Shown here in pieces: positions 9,027-17,931 of a DNA stretch of 64,000 nt (position 1 is the stretch's first letter; every line of letters begins with the position of its first letter). Source of the DNA: CALAMD01 sp035301345 (lineage in GTDB: Bacteria; Bacillota; Bacilli; Bacillales; Amphibacillaceae). The notes below the pieces were generated by a model that was given only the letters and a program-made list of their open reading frames with translations, did not search any database and was not told the origin of the DNA. A program made the position numbers and the translations under genes. The stretch is from contig DATGUM010000037.1 in the NCBI GenBank assembly GCA_035301345.1, forward strand, positions 73,203 through 137,202. The letters are read 5' to 3'.

Positions 9027-10046
9027 TTACTCCTTCATTGCTCGTAAATACTGGACAGCTTCTTCAAACGTATCAACTGGCACTATTTCCATATCTGAAT
9101 TCAATGCTTCAGCAGTCGCTTTTGCCTCTTCATAATTAGAGCCTTCCGCACCGTTTTCGTTAGCTGCGAAAAAAACATCGCAACCTGCTTTATGTCCTGC
9201 AACTACTTTTTTATCTACACTACCGATACGCAAAACATTCCCGTCAAGATCAATTGAACCTGATCCGATAATATCTTTTCCTCTCGTTAAATCTTCTTCA
9301 ATTAATTGGTTATACATTTCTAAAGCAAACATTAACCCCGCGCTCGGGCCTCCTATATTACCACTAGAAAATTTAACATCTGGATCCACTTCTACCTCTT
9401 GTTGTGTAATAAGCTGAATACCAATGCCTAATCTTTCTTCGTCATCAGAAAATGGTTGGAGAGTTATTTTTTCTTCTAAATGTTCATTCTCGCGCACAAA
9501 CGCTACATTCACTTCATCATGAGCTTCTTGAGTGTTTACGTAGTCGATTAATGATTCAGAGTTACTTATCTCGTGATCATCAATTTTTATGATTTGATCC
9601 CCTGGCTGCAAGATTCCTTCTGCGGGCATATCGTCTAAAACAGCACTAACGAACACGCCTGACTCTATAATCTCAACGTGCTTTCCCGCCATTTCATAAG
9701 CTACGACTGTGGATGACTCCTGAGAATTCTCCATCATATGTAATTGTAAGAATGTGTAATCTTCATCACTAATATCGTCAGGCCTTACTTTTTCTGCTGG
9801 CAACACTTCATGATATGATAAAAGCTTGGCAGCTAAAAATGTTATCGGTGTTGCTCTCATACTACTCACTGTTACTAGATGCATATTTCCTTCACTTTCA
9901 TAATGGTTATCGACGTTAACGATAGACGAAAGTTCATCAGCTGATCCCGGCTTATAGATGTAATAAGGAAGCTCATATAACGTAATAAAAACAGTTAAAG
10001 CGATAAGAATAATAAATACTAATAATTGCTTCATCGACAGTCTCAT
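9027..10046 (-). CDS. ylbL: Membrane-anchored PDZ/Lon-type serine protease (SepM/YlbL family)
   Basis: One N-terminal transmembrane helix (about residues 8-26) is followed by a PDZ domain (about 125-200) and a Lon-type Ser-Lys protease domain. The nucleophile is S235 in GGPSAG; the general base is the lysine near 280 in GSVDKKVVAGHKAG. In streptococci SepM processes a competence pheromone; the substrate here is unknown. It lies in the conserved order rsmD-coaD-ylbL, about 90 nt after coaD. Confidence 0.9.
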   Translation of the reverse strand: MRLSMKQLLVFIILIALTVFITLYELPYYIYKPGSADELSSIVNVDNHYESEGNMHLVTVSSMRATPITFLAAKLLSYHEVLPAEKVRPDDISDEDYTFLQLHMMENSQESSTVVAYEMAGKHVEIIESGVFVSAVLDDMPAEGILQPGDQIIKIDDHEISNSESLIDYVNTQEAHDEVNVAFVRENEHLEEKITLQPFSDDEERLGIGIQLITQQEVEVDPDVKFSSGNIGGPSAGLMFALEMYNQLIEEDLTRGKDIIGSGSIDLDGNVLRIGSVDKKVVAGHKAGCDVFFAANENGAEGSNYEEAKATAEALNSDMEIVPVDTFEEAVQYLRAMKE

Positions 10047-10137
10047 TCATAAACTCCTTTCTCCCAATAAGTTTATGATTACTTTGATACAAATTAATCG
10101 GCTCTTTCGAAGTGAAAAATCGGATCATTCATATGAT

Positions 10138-10629
10138 TTAGGTCTTATCGTGTTTATATTTTTCAAGTAACGCTTTTTCAACAATTGGCGGAACTAAGTC
10201 ACTTACATCGCCACTGAATTTTGCTACTTCCTTTACGACACTTGAACTAAGAAATGAATACTGATTATTCGTCATCATAAAGAATGTTTCAATCTCTTTA
10301 TTTAGTTTCCGGTTCATAGACGTTATTTGCATTTCATATTCAAAGTCACTAACTGCTCTTAACCCCCGTAAAATAACGTCAGCATTTTTCGACTGTGCAT
10401 AATCAATTAATAGCCCACCACTCGTATCAACGATCACATTCGGTAAATCTTTTGTAGATTCCTCAAGCAGGCGAACTCTTTCATCAATCGTAAATAATGA
10501 ATGTTTAGATTCATTTTTAAAAACAGCAACGATAACTGTTTCAAATACTTTTGACCCCCGATAAATAATGTCTAAATGACCATTCGTTACTGGATCAAAA
10601 CTTCCTGGGCAAATTGCTAGCTTTCCCAC
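10138..10629 (-). CDS. coaD: Phosphopantetheine adenylyltransferase
   Basis: Fourth step of coenzyme A synthesis: it transfers AMP from ATP to 4'-phosphopantetheine. A typical 163-aa nucleotidyltransferase with CPGSFDPVTNGHLDI at the N-terminus (the HxGH-type ATP site is present as NGH), RGLRAVSDFEYE in the middle and SSSVVKEVA near the C-terminus. It is cotranscribed with rsmD upstream. Confidence 0.96.
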   Translation of the reverse strand: MGKLAICPGSFDPVTNGHLDIIYRGSKVFETVIVAVFKNESKHSLFTIDERVRLLEESTKDLPNVIVDTSGGLLIDYAQSKNADVILRGLRAVSDFEYEMQITSMNRKLNKEIETFFMMTNNQYSFLSSSVVKEVAKFSGDVSDLVPPIVEKALLEKYKHDKT

Positions 10630-10669
10630 TGTGTAACACTCCTTACATTCTTTTTAATAAAACGAAATA

Positions 10670-11224
10670 CTATGCTTTATATTGATAAATTGTAATCCCT
10701 ATTGCTTTACTATAATTCGTTCGTTTAATAACTTGTAAATGTTCAATATCATTCGGTAGTTCTTCATTCCCGTCATGTTCACAATAAATAATCGCTTGAT
10801 CATTTACTAACTGATGAGCTAGAAGTTGTTTAATGATTTTTATGTAATTACTCGATTGATACGGTGGGTCAACTAAAATTAAATCAAACGTTTCATGATT
10901 ATCTTTTAAATGCTTCATACAACGAAATGCATCCATTTTCGTTACTGTTACATCTTCAATCTTTAACGCTTCTATATTATCTTTAATTGTTTGGACGGCT
11001 TTACCATTTTTATCGTTACAATGCCCACGAGTCATCCCCCTACTGAGCGCCTCAATACAAAGCGAGCCACTCCCTGCATATAAATCTAAACATGAGCCTC
11101 CTGAAAAGTAAGGACCTATCATATGGAACACTGCTTCTTTAATTTTATCAGATGTCGGTCGAGTGTTTTTCCCAGGGACAGCTTTTAATCTTCTCCCCTT
11201 GTACTCTCCTGATATGACACGCAT
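10670..11224 (-). CDS. rsmD: 16S rRNA m2G966 methyltransferase RsmD
   Basis: SAM-dependent methyltransferase for guanine-966 of 16S rRNA. It shows the N-terminal RVISGEYKGRRLK motif, a SAM site (LDLYAGSGSLCIEALSRG) and the catalytic DPPY motif (LVDPPYQ). Length (184 aa) is typical. It is the first gene of rsmD-coaD-ylbL. A leader RNA is known upstream of this gene in B. subtilis (ylbH leader); I could not confirm an equivalent in 11225-11330. Confidence 0.95.
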   Translation of the reverse strand: MRVISGEYKGRRLKAVPGKNTRPTSDKIKEAVFHMIGPYFSGGSCLDLYAGSGSLCIEALSRGMTRGHCNDKNGKAVQTIKDNIEALKIEDVTVTKMDAFRCMKHLKDNHETFDLILVDPPYQSSNYIKIIKQLLAHQLVNDQAIIYCEHDGNEELPNDIEHLQVIKRTNYSKAIGITIYQYKA

Positions 11225-11330
11225 ATCTTCCCCTCACTTCATTATAAATAATTAAACTACTTATCTATAGTATCATAACAGCTCTTTTGAAAACAGAATA
11301 GATTCATACTTAAACGATTGCTCGACAAAT

Positions 11331-11359
11331 AAAAAATCTGCAGATTCCTCTGCAGATTT
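11331..11359 (-). terminator. Terminator after ylbG
   Basis: AAATCTGCAG at 11334-11343 pairs perfectly with CTGCAGATTT at 11350-11359; the minus strand continues into T residues. It closes the ylbF-ylbG unit about 10 nt past the stop. Confidence 0.85.
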
Positions 11360-11370
11360 ATAGATAATTA

Positions 11371-11646
11371 TTAAATCCCAACATTATAATCATACGGCTT
11401 TGTGTGAACAGGCATTTTCTTTTCATAATCTGTTCGAATAAATGGTTTATATGACGGCTCAACTTTTCTTACAAAAGGTAGTTTCTGTAATTTCTCTTCC
11501 ACATTCTCTACCTCTGATTGATTAACATAAATAACAGCATATTTTCTACGTTTAGAAGCATAAATTAAATGTCCAAAACGTTTTAAATGTTTTATATTTC
11601 TTCTTCTTTGAAACCATACGATTAATCCTTGGCGATTTTCCCACAT
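11371..11646 (-). CDS. ylbG: DUF2129 protein YlbG
   Basis: A 91-aa basic protein of the DUF2129 (UPF0298) family, function unknown. Recognisable features are LIVWFQRRRNIKHLKRFGHLIYASKRRKYAVIYV (beta-rich, strongly basic) and the following EKLQKLPFVRKVEPSYKPFI. It is adjacent to ylbF, 30 nt downstream and on the same strand, as in B. subtilis. Confidence 0.9.
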   Translation of the reverse strand: MWENRQGLIVWFQRRRNIKHLKRFGHLIYASKRRKYAVIYVNQSEVENVEEKLQKLPFVRKVEPSYKPFIRTDYEKKMPVHTKPYDYNVGI

Positions 11647-11676
11647 AGAACCACCCCTCTTTACATACTTTCATGA

Positions 11677-12120
11677 TTAAGCACTACAGCTACAAGCGCC
11701 TCCAGATCCACAACCTCCAGCACATCCAGAGTCTGCCCAGGCGGCCCCGTCTTTCGGAACCATAATTTGTTCACTTGCACTTGCTGCAATATGCTCACTA
11801 ATATCATCTAAAAGTTTTTGCAAGCTTCTTTCAGCAATTTTAAACGCTGATACTGTTGGATGCATATCCATTTTTCTTTTAGCAGATCGAACGTCCGTCA
11901 TAATTTTATTATAGTCTGGATGATATCTCCCAAATCTTTGGACGTCCTCATAATGAGATTTTAAATCATTAAATCTTTGAATTAAATCTTGAGCCTCTTT
12001 ATCTTGATTTAATTCATTACGTTTATATATATACTCTTGCATCGTTTCTGACTGCATAACAACCGAAACTAATCGTTCAGTTCGATCTAATATACGCACG
12101 TGTTCAAGAGTCGCAATCAT
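11677..12120 (-). CDS. ylbF: YlbF (RicF), RNase Y-associated regulator with a Cys-rich tail
   Basis: A helical protein of the YlbF/YmcA family. In B. subtilis YlbF, YmcA and YaaT form the Ric complex that binds Fe-S clusters and modulates RNase Y, competence and sporulation. The C-terminal tail here has four cysteines in a Gly-rich stretch (CAGGCGSGGACSC), consistent with the Fe-S ligands reported for RicF. I start it at the ATG at 12120 (TTGGAGG 8 nt upstream); an upstream in-frame TTG overlaps that site. Length is 147 aa, close to the B. subtilis protein. Confidence 0.92.
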   Translation of the reverse strand: MIATLEHVRILDRTERLVSVVMQSETMQEYIYKRNELNQDKEAQDLIQRFNDLKSHYEDVQRFGRYHPDYNKIMTDVRSAKRKMDMHPTVSAFKIAERSLQKLLDDISEHIAASASEQIMVPKDGAAWADSGCAGGCGSGGACSCSA

Positions 12121-12341
12121 AACATCAACCTCCAATTACTAGTTTACCATTAAATATGAATTATGAATATCTATTGACACGATTCTCACACAATTTATCT
12201 ATGAAAACAAATATTAACAAAATGAATGACATACGTTTTTAAACGAACAAGTAAAAATAGGAAAGATTTTCATTTTTATTGCAACTTATGACAATTCATA
12301 CTATTATAGTCATAGTTAGTATAAACTTGTGAGGTGTAAAA

Positions 12342-12710
12342 ATGAGATTAGAAAATACAGGAATTGAAGATAGCGTCATTGATATTCAACCGTTAAGCAT
12401 AATTATGGGAAACCATGCTTTCATCAAAGGTGAACAATGGGATTATGAAAGAGTTACTTATGATTATAAAATTTCTTCTAAAGAAAAAAATGTTCATTAC
12501 TACATTCGCATCCAAGGATATGCACTTGAAGGTAACGTAGACAGTGGCAATGCTGTTTTAAAACTATTAACACCATTACTTGGAAAGCATTATTACCCAC
12601 ACGGCGTTGAGTATGGTGAAACAGAAGAGTTCCCAGAAAAGCTAGTAGAACGTGCGCATCAATTAGTCGTTAAAGTCAATGAAGACTTAAAAGGGATCAA
12701 AAAAGAGTAA
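12342..12710 (+). CDS. YugN-like family protein
   Basis: A 122-aa soluble protein of the YugN-like family, function unknown. The segment GEQWDYERVTYDYKI and the C-terminal GVEYGETEEFPEKLVERA are the recognisable parts. GAGGTG lies about 8 nt before the ATG. It is monocistronic, divergent from ylbF and ended by its own terminator. Confidence 0.82.
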   Translation: MRLENTGIEDSVIDIQPLSIIMGNHAFIKGEQWDYERVTYDYKISSKEKNVHYYIRIQGYALEGNVDSGNAVLKLLTPLLGKHYYPHGVEYGETEEFPEKLVERAHQLVVKVNEDLKGIKKE

Positions 12711-12745
12711 TAGCAGAATACATATGACTTTCTACACTAAAAAAG

Positions 12746-12782
12746 CCAACTAATCTGCAAGATAGATCTAGTTGGTTTTTTT
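12746..12782 (+). terminator. Terminator after the YugN-like gene
   Basis: CCAACTA at 12746-12752 pairs with TAGTTGG at 12769-12775, with additional pairing of AATCT with AGAT inside, followed by a T-run on the plus strand. Confidence 0.8.
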
Positions 12783-12839
12783 AATACCCTTAACTCAATA
12801 AAAGACTTCAATGTACTAGAAAGGACGGTGCCATGAAGC

Positions 12840-13895
12840 ATGATCAAATGGTTAAAGACATATAAATGGGAACTTATATTTTTAGTCATTGTGCTTCTTT
12901 CCCTTTACTTTATTTTACCAGTATCAATTCCACTCGTACTTGCACTCATTACCGCAATTGCTTTAAATCCTTTCGTCAACTATTTATATAGTAAAACTAA
13001 GTGGAACAGAAACATATCAGTCATTATCGTTTTCATTCTTTTTATATTAATTATTGGGTTTTCTGGAACCGTTTTAATTACAAAAGCGACAGCACAAATT
13101 ATTTTGTTTGTCGAACAGATACCAGATCATTTCAACAATATATATCGTGTATATAAAGAAAAAGAACTCGAATTTAGACAATACACACAAAATTTACCAC
13201 CAGAATTTTTCAGACAAATCTCTAGCAGTATTGAAGATAACTTACTTTTATTAAATGAAACATTAAAGGAAAAGTTAACGCTAGAAAATATTGCACAAGT
13301 ATTTACAAAAATACCTCAATATTTAATTAGCTTTATCGTTTACACGATTGCACTATTTCTTTTCATGCTTGATTTACCACTATTAAAGAAGAAAGTATAT
13401 GACTTTTTTAAAGAAGAAACTGCTGAAAAAGTGTCCTTTATGGTAAATCGTTTAGCAGATGTTCTGCTCGGATTTATTAAAGCACAGTTTTTAGTGAGTA
13501 TAATTATCTTCGTTATATCACTTATTTCTTTATTAATCATTACACCTGACGTAGCTATAATGATGTCATTAATTATTTGGATCATTGATTTAATACCAAT
13601 TATTGGATCAATCATCATACTAGGCCCGTGGGCGCTATATATGTTTTCAATCGGAAATATATCCGTCGCAATCCAGCTAACAATACTTGCTATAGTTTTA
13701 CTCGCTATTAGACGGATTATGGAACCAAAATTAATGGGACAACATATTGGCCTGTCCCCTTTAGCAACTTTAATAGCGATGTTTTTAGGTATAAAATTAC
13801 TCGGAATTACAGGATTTATTCTCGGACCACTACTAGTTATAGCTTTTACATCTGCTAAAGAAGCAGGCATAATAACTTTTGATGTTAAAATATAA
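12840..13895 (+). CDS. AI-2E/YtvI-family membrane protein
   Basis: A 351-aa protein with about seven or eight transmembrane helices and a soluble loop between about residues 85 and 160, as in the AI-2E exporter/YtvI family. The PxxGxxI-rich C-terminal region (LIPIIGSIIILGPW, GQHIGLSPLATLIAMFLGIKLLGITGFILGP) is diagnostic. The B. subtilis member YtvI is a sporulation membrane protein; other members exchange ions or small molecules. The start uses AAAGGACGG about 10 nt upstream. Substrate unknown. Confidence 0.8.
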   Translation: MIKWLKTYKWELIFLVIVLLSLYFILPVSIPLVLALITAIALNPFVNYLYSKTKWNRNISVIIVFILFILIIGFSGTVLITKATAQIILFVEQIPDHFNNIYRVYKEKELEFRQYTQNLPPEFFRQISSSIEDNLLLLNETLKEKLTLENIAQVFTKIPQYLISFIVYTIALFLFMLDLPLLKKKVYDFFKEETAEKVSFMVNRLADVLLGFIKAQFLVSIIIFVISLISLLIITPDVAIMMSLIIWIIDLIPIIGSIIILGPWALYMFSIGNISVAIQLTILAIVLLAIRRIMEPKLMGQHIGLSPLATLIAMFLGIKLLGITGFILGPLLVIAFTSAKEAGIITFDVKI

Positions 13896-13898
13896 AAA

Positions 13899-13925
13899 AC
13901 CTGCTTTTAAAAGCAGGTTTTTGTT
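13899..13925. terminator. Bidirectional terminator between the YtvI-like gene and ctaG
   Basis: AACCTGCTTTT directly abuts AAAAGCAGGTT, with A-runs on the left and T-runs on the right. This fits termination in both directions between the two converging genes. Confidence 0.85.
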
Positions 13926-13939
13926 TAAACATTTATTTA

Positions 13940-14860
13940 TTAGAAATCTTGTTGACTAAGACTCGCTCCTGGCTCACTCGGCAACGGATCAATTGCTAAA
14001 CTTCGCTTACTAAACCAGTTAAAGAACACACGCCCGATCATCGTCCCGTATATGATTTGAATAAGTGTCTGCATAATAATACCGCCTGTTTGTTGATCTT
14101 CAACCGTACTTAGTGGTGAAAACATTTCCGCCCCAGATATCGTAGGCGCTAAACCATCTAAAACATCGGACGGTACACAAAGTGCCATTGCTTGCATCCA
14201 AACACCTTCAGAGCTATAAGCTTTAAACAATGGATCCCCTGCAAATATTATTAACGCACATGCTGGCGTAATTAATGCCCCATTTGCAAATATATAACCA
14301 ATTTTTAATAATGGGTTTAATTTATCAAGTCGTTTAATTGGAACTACGACTGGCCACCACATGGCAAAAGCAGTGACTAAAATAACTAATGAAATTCCTG
14401 TGTGAGCCACTTGTGATGATTTAGAAAAATCAAAGATTGCTGGCATATGGAATAAAGAAAACAAACCATTAAATAATAACATTGCTACTAGTGGCATCGT
14501 AATAATTTTGAACACCGGTTTAATGACTGGTAAAGCAATAAACTTCTCCCACATCCAGTTAGGTATACCTTTAATAATTAAAATCGGGAAAATTAAATAA
14601 AATACTGCTAATTGTGCCATATGTGCTGAAAGCATAATATGTGACATTAAATCAATAGGTGACCCCTTAATAATATAGAGTAACATCATACCGACATAAA
14701 AATATATTTGTTGCCCACGTGTGACACGTGCTGCATTTGTAAATTTATGCCTATAAGGGCCGGTAACTAAAAAATATATTAAACTGAGAAACAAAACGAA
14801 TAAGAAGAAATACGGACTCCATAATGCTCTAAAGCCGAATATTTGTATATTTAACCACAT
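13940..14860 (-). CDS. ctaG: Cytochrome c oxidase assembly factor CtaG
   Basis: A 306-aa polytopic membrane protein of the CtaG (caa3_CtaG) type, needed for assembly of a functional caa3 oxidase in B. subtilis, probably through copper insertion. It has seven or so transmembrane helices and conserved His-containing segments (MLSAHMAQL, FSLFHMP, VAHTGISL). It lies downstream of ctaF with its own spacer and terminator, the standard order. Confidence 0.92.
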   Translation of the reverse strand: MWLNIQIFGFRALWSPYFFLFVLFLSLIYFLVTGPYRHKFTNAARVTRGQQIYFYVGMMLLYIIKGSPIDLMSHIMLSAHMAQLAVFYLIFPILIIKGIPNWMWEKFIALPVIKPVFKIITMPLVAMLLFNGLFSLFHMPAIFDFSKSSQVAHTGISLVILVTAFAMWWPVVVPIKRLDKLNPLLKIGYIFANGALITPACALIIFAGDPLFKAYSSEGVWMQAMALCVPSDVLDGLAPTISGAEMFSPLSTVEDQQTGGIIMQTLIQIIYGTMIGRVFFNWFSKRSLAIDPLPSEPGASLSQQDF

Positions 14861-14996
14861 TGCGTTTATTCACTCCATTAATTTTGCTAATAGTACATTC
14901 ATTATAACGTATTTATTAAGTGATTTCTTATAATTACAATTACAAAACGATGAGAAAAGTAAATATCTATAAAACATTCACTGTTTGTACATAAAT

Positions 14997-15037
14997 AAAA
15001 AAGCAAACCAACATAATATGTTGATTTGCTTTTTTTA
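14997..15037. terminator. Terminator between ctaF and ctaG
   Basis: AAGCAAACCAACATA and TATGTTGATTTGCTT form a long hairpin with one mismatch, flanked by A-runs and T-runs on both sides. On the minus strand it ends the ctaCDEF transcript, perhaps only partly, since ctaG follows. Confidence 0.8.
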
Positions 15038-15056
15038 AAACAAATTATAATTTAAA

Positions 15057-15380
15057 TTACCACCAGCTAATAACTCCTAAACCACCTAAAGTTAATAGAG
15101 CTGCCCAAACGCCACCATAAATAAGTGTCATTGGAATACCGTGCCCGTCTTCTTTTCCGTGCATAAAGTAATAAAATTGGAATGCTACTTGGATAATTGC
15201 CATAACAAGAAGAATTGGAATAATAAAGATCTTCTGCATAGCGCCTGTAGCAACTGCACCGAAAGCAACTAACGTAAACACAATCATTAACGCAAATGAA
15301 ACAACTTGCATTTTCATTTCTTGCTTATTTTTTTGCTTTTCAAAATCAACTGCTTTATTTACATTCGTATTTTGTGTCAT
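15057..15380 (-). CDS. ctaF: Cytochrome c oxidase subunit IV (CtaF)
   Basis: A 107-aa membrane protein with three helices (about residues 25-47, 50-70 and 82-105), the bacterial COX4/CtaF subunit of the caa3 oxidase. FYYFMHGKEDGH between the second and third helix is typical. It follows ctaE by 3 nt. Confidence 0.94.
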   Translation of the reverse strand: MTQNTNVNKAVDFEKQKNKQEMKMQVVSFALMIVFTLVAFGAVATGAMQKIFIIPILLVMAIIQVAFQFYYFMHGKEDGHGIPMTLIYGGVWAALLTLGGLGVISWW

Positions 15381-15383
15381 AGT

Positions 15384-16007
15384 TTATGTCACCTTCCCCA
15401 TTAGGTATACTACTGTAAATACAAACACCCAAATAACATCAATGAAGTGCCAGTATAAACTGAATGTGTTGAATTTAGGTGCATTATATAAGTTGAGTCC
15501 ACGCTTTGCGTTTCTTACCATCAACGTTATTAACCAACAAATACCGAATGTAACGTGTCCTCCGTGGAAACCTACAATCGCATAAAATGCTGATCCAAAT
15601 GCTGATGAACGGAAAGTAAAGCCGTAATCAGTAATATAATGTGCGAATTCATAAACCTCACAAATTAGGAACCCTACTCCTAGTAATCCAGTAATTCCTA
15701 ACCATAATTGCATTTTCTTAAAATCATGATTTCTCATATGATACATAGCATAAACACTCGTTAAAGAACTCGTTAATAACATCATCGTCATTAAGAAAAC
15801 AAGTTCTAAACCGAACAGTTCATCTGATGATGGTCCGCCTGCTGTAGAATTTTTTAGTGCTAAATACGTACCAAATAATGCAGCAAAGAGAACTGTTTCA
15901 CCACCTAAGAAAAACCATAACCCCATAAATTTGTTCTGACCCTCGAGAGTCGCCTTCTCAGGTTCGCTAGGCAACTCTTCAGGGAATAAGGCAGGATCAT
16001 AACTCAT
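15384..16007 (-). CDS. ctaE: Cytochrome c oxidase subunit III (CtaE)
   Basis: A 207-aa polytopic subunit III of the heme-copper oxidase with five predicted helices. Family motifs include MGLWFFLGGETVLFAALF, FHGGHVTFGICW and the C-terminal YWHFIDVIWVFVF. It immediately abuts ctaD upstream and is followed by ctaF; translational coupling is likely. Confidence 0.96.
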   Translation of the reverse strand: MSYDPALFPEELPSEPEKATLEGQNKFMGLWFFLGGETVLFAALFGTYLALKNSTAGGPSSDELFGLELVFLMTMMLLTSSLTSVYAMYHMRNHDFKKMQLWLGITGLLGVGFLICEVYEFAHYITDYGFTFRSSAFGSAFYAIVGFHGGHVTFGICWLITLMVRNAKRGLNLYNAPKFNTFSLYWHFIDVIWVFVFTVVYLMGKVT

Positions 16008-17873
16008 TTATTCTGCCTCCTTTTTTAACGCTTCTTCAAGCTCTTCTTTTGGAATATAGTAACCGTGGTCGTCTTTCACTGAACGGACAATCATACATCC
16101 GATAGAGAACGCCATACCACCATATAATGCGATATACCATAACGAATTATCTACTTGATAAATAAATCCAAGTCCTGCAATAAAGAATCCTAATCCCATT
16201 AAGAATGGTAAGAATGAACTGTTAGGCATGTGAACATCATCTAGTGGTTCACCTGGTGCCATCTTGTCTCTACCTTCCATTTTTTCAATCCATAATGGAT
16301 CTAATCCACGAACTAATGGTAACTGCTCGAAGTTATAGTATGGAGGTGGTGAAGATACTGCCCACTCTAACGTACGACCATCCCAAGGGTCTGCAGAAGC
16401 AACTTCTCCTTTGAAAGCTGTATAAACAACATTATATAAGAACACAATTGTTCCAGCCGTCATAAAGAATGCTCCAACTGTACTAATTAAGTTTCCTAAG
16501 TCAAGTCCTTGGTCTTCTAAGAATACCCAGTAACGACGTGGCATTCCCATTAAACCTAGGAAATGTTGAATAAAGAACGTTAAGTGGAATCCGATAAAGA
16601 ATAACCAGAATGTAATCTTACCTAACGATTCATTTAAAATACGTCCAAACATTTTTGGCCACCAGTAGTGTAATCCACTAAAGATACCAAATACTGTACC
16701 ACCGACAATAACGTAGTGGAAGTGAGCAATAACGAAGTACGTATCATGGAACTGATAGTCAGCAACTGATGAACCTAACATAACACCTGTCATTCCACCA
16801 ATAGTGAATGTTGGGATAAATCCTAAAGCCCATAACATTGCTGAGTTAATCGTTACTTGACCGCCCCACATCGTTGCAAGCCAGTTAAAGATCTTAATAC
16901 CTGTAGGAACAGCAATCGCCATCGTACCAACTGCGAAAATAGAGTTAGCAACTGGCCCTAATCCTACTGTAAACATGTGGTGAGCCCACACCATAAACCC
17001 TAAGAATGCAATAAGCATTGTAGCGAAAACCATCGCCGTATAACCGAAAAGACGTTTTCTTGAGAATGTAGCAAATACATCACTAAATAAACCGAATAAC
17101 GGCAAGATTAAAATGTAAACTTCCGGGTGACCAAAAATCCAGAATAAGTGCTGGTAAATAATTGTGTTACCACCTAAAGCTACATCAAAGAATGCTGTAT
17201 CAAACATACGATCAAACATTAATAAGAATAAGTTAATCGTTAATGCTGGGAATGCGAATAAAATTAAAATACTCGTAATAAATGTTGCCCATGAGAATAA
17301 TGGCATACGCATATACGTCATACCAGGAGCTCTCATGTTAACAATTGTGGCAATAAAGTTAATTCCACCCATTAACGTTCCTGCCCCTGCAATTTGCAGA
17401 CCAGCAATATAGAAGTCAACACCATGTCCTGGTGTATTTACTGCTAAAGATGCATATGAAGTCCATCCTGCATCTGGCGCTCCACCTAAGAACCAACTTA
17501 AGTTAAGTAAAATACCTCCGAACATGAATAACCAAAAGCCTAATGCGTTTAAGAATGGGAAAGATACGTCACGTGCACCAATTTGAAGTGGCATAGCAGC
17601 GTTCATTAACCCAAGTAATAAAGGCATCCCGGCTAAAAATATCATTGTCGTACCATGCATCGTAATCATTTCATTATATAAGCCTGCACTAATAAAGTCG
17701 TTTTCAGGCGTGATTAACTGAATACGAATTATTACAGCTTCTAATCCACCTAATAGGAAGAAGATTCCTCCACCTAAAAGATATAAAATACCAATTTTTT
17801 TGTGATCTACTGTTGTTAAAAAGTCCCACAACACGGCTCCAAAGCCTCGTTTTTCAGTAGCTGATAAACTCAC
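16008..17873 (-). CDS. ctaD: Cytochrome c oxidase subunit I (CtaD)
   Basis: Catalytic subunit of the caa3-type oxidase holding low-spin heme, the heme a3-CuB centre and proton channels. Diagnostic motifs include MHGTTMIFL (heme His), WIFGHPEVYILILP (CuB His-Tyr cross-link), VWAHHMFTVG (the two CuB His) and the heme a3/a His pair in FHDTYFVIAHFHYVIVGG. The 621-aa length includes an added C-terminal membrane extension, as in B. subtilis. The gene lies between ctaC and ctaE. Confidence 0.97.
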   Translation of the reverse strand: MSLSATEKRGFGAVLWDFLTTVDHKKIGILYLLGGGIFFLLGGLEAVIIRIQLITPENDFISAGLYNEMITMHGTTMIFLAGMPLLLGLMNAAMPLQIGARDVSFPFLNALGFWLFMFGGILLNLSWFLGGAPDAGWTSYASLAVNTPGHGVDFYIAGLQIAGAGTLMGGINFIATIVNMRAPGMTYMRMPLFSWATFITSILILFAFPALTINLFLLMFDRMFDTAFFDVALGGNTIIYQHLFWIFGHPEVYILILPLFGLFSDVFATFSRKRLFGYTAMVFATMLIAFLGFMVWAHHMFTVGLGPVANSIFAVGTMAIAVPTGIKIFNWLATMWGGQVTINSAMLWALGFIPTFTIGGMTGVMLGSSVADYQFHDTYFVIAHFHYVIVGGTVFGIFSGLHYWWPKMFGRILNESLGKITFWLFFIGFHLTFFIQHFLGLMGMPRRYWVFLEDQGLDLGNLISTVGAFFMTAGTIVFLYNVVYTAFKGEVASADPWDGRTLEWAVSSPPPYYNFEQLPLVRGLDPLWIEKMEGRDKMAPGEPLDDVHMPNSSFLPFLMGLGFFIAGLGFIYQVDNSLWYIALYGGMAFSIGCMIVRSVKDDHGYYIPKEELEEALKKEAE

Positions 17874-17931
17874 AAATGATACCTCCCTTATCTTGATAAA
17901 AGTAATATTTCAAACGATAACGTAAAGGCTA

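Noticed and set aside
8945..9139. 64-codon plus-strand frame after tmcAL
   Set aside because: It runs through a terminator hairpin and into the antisense of the ylbL gene, so it is not a gene.
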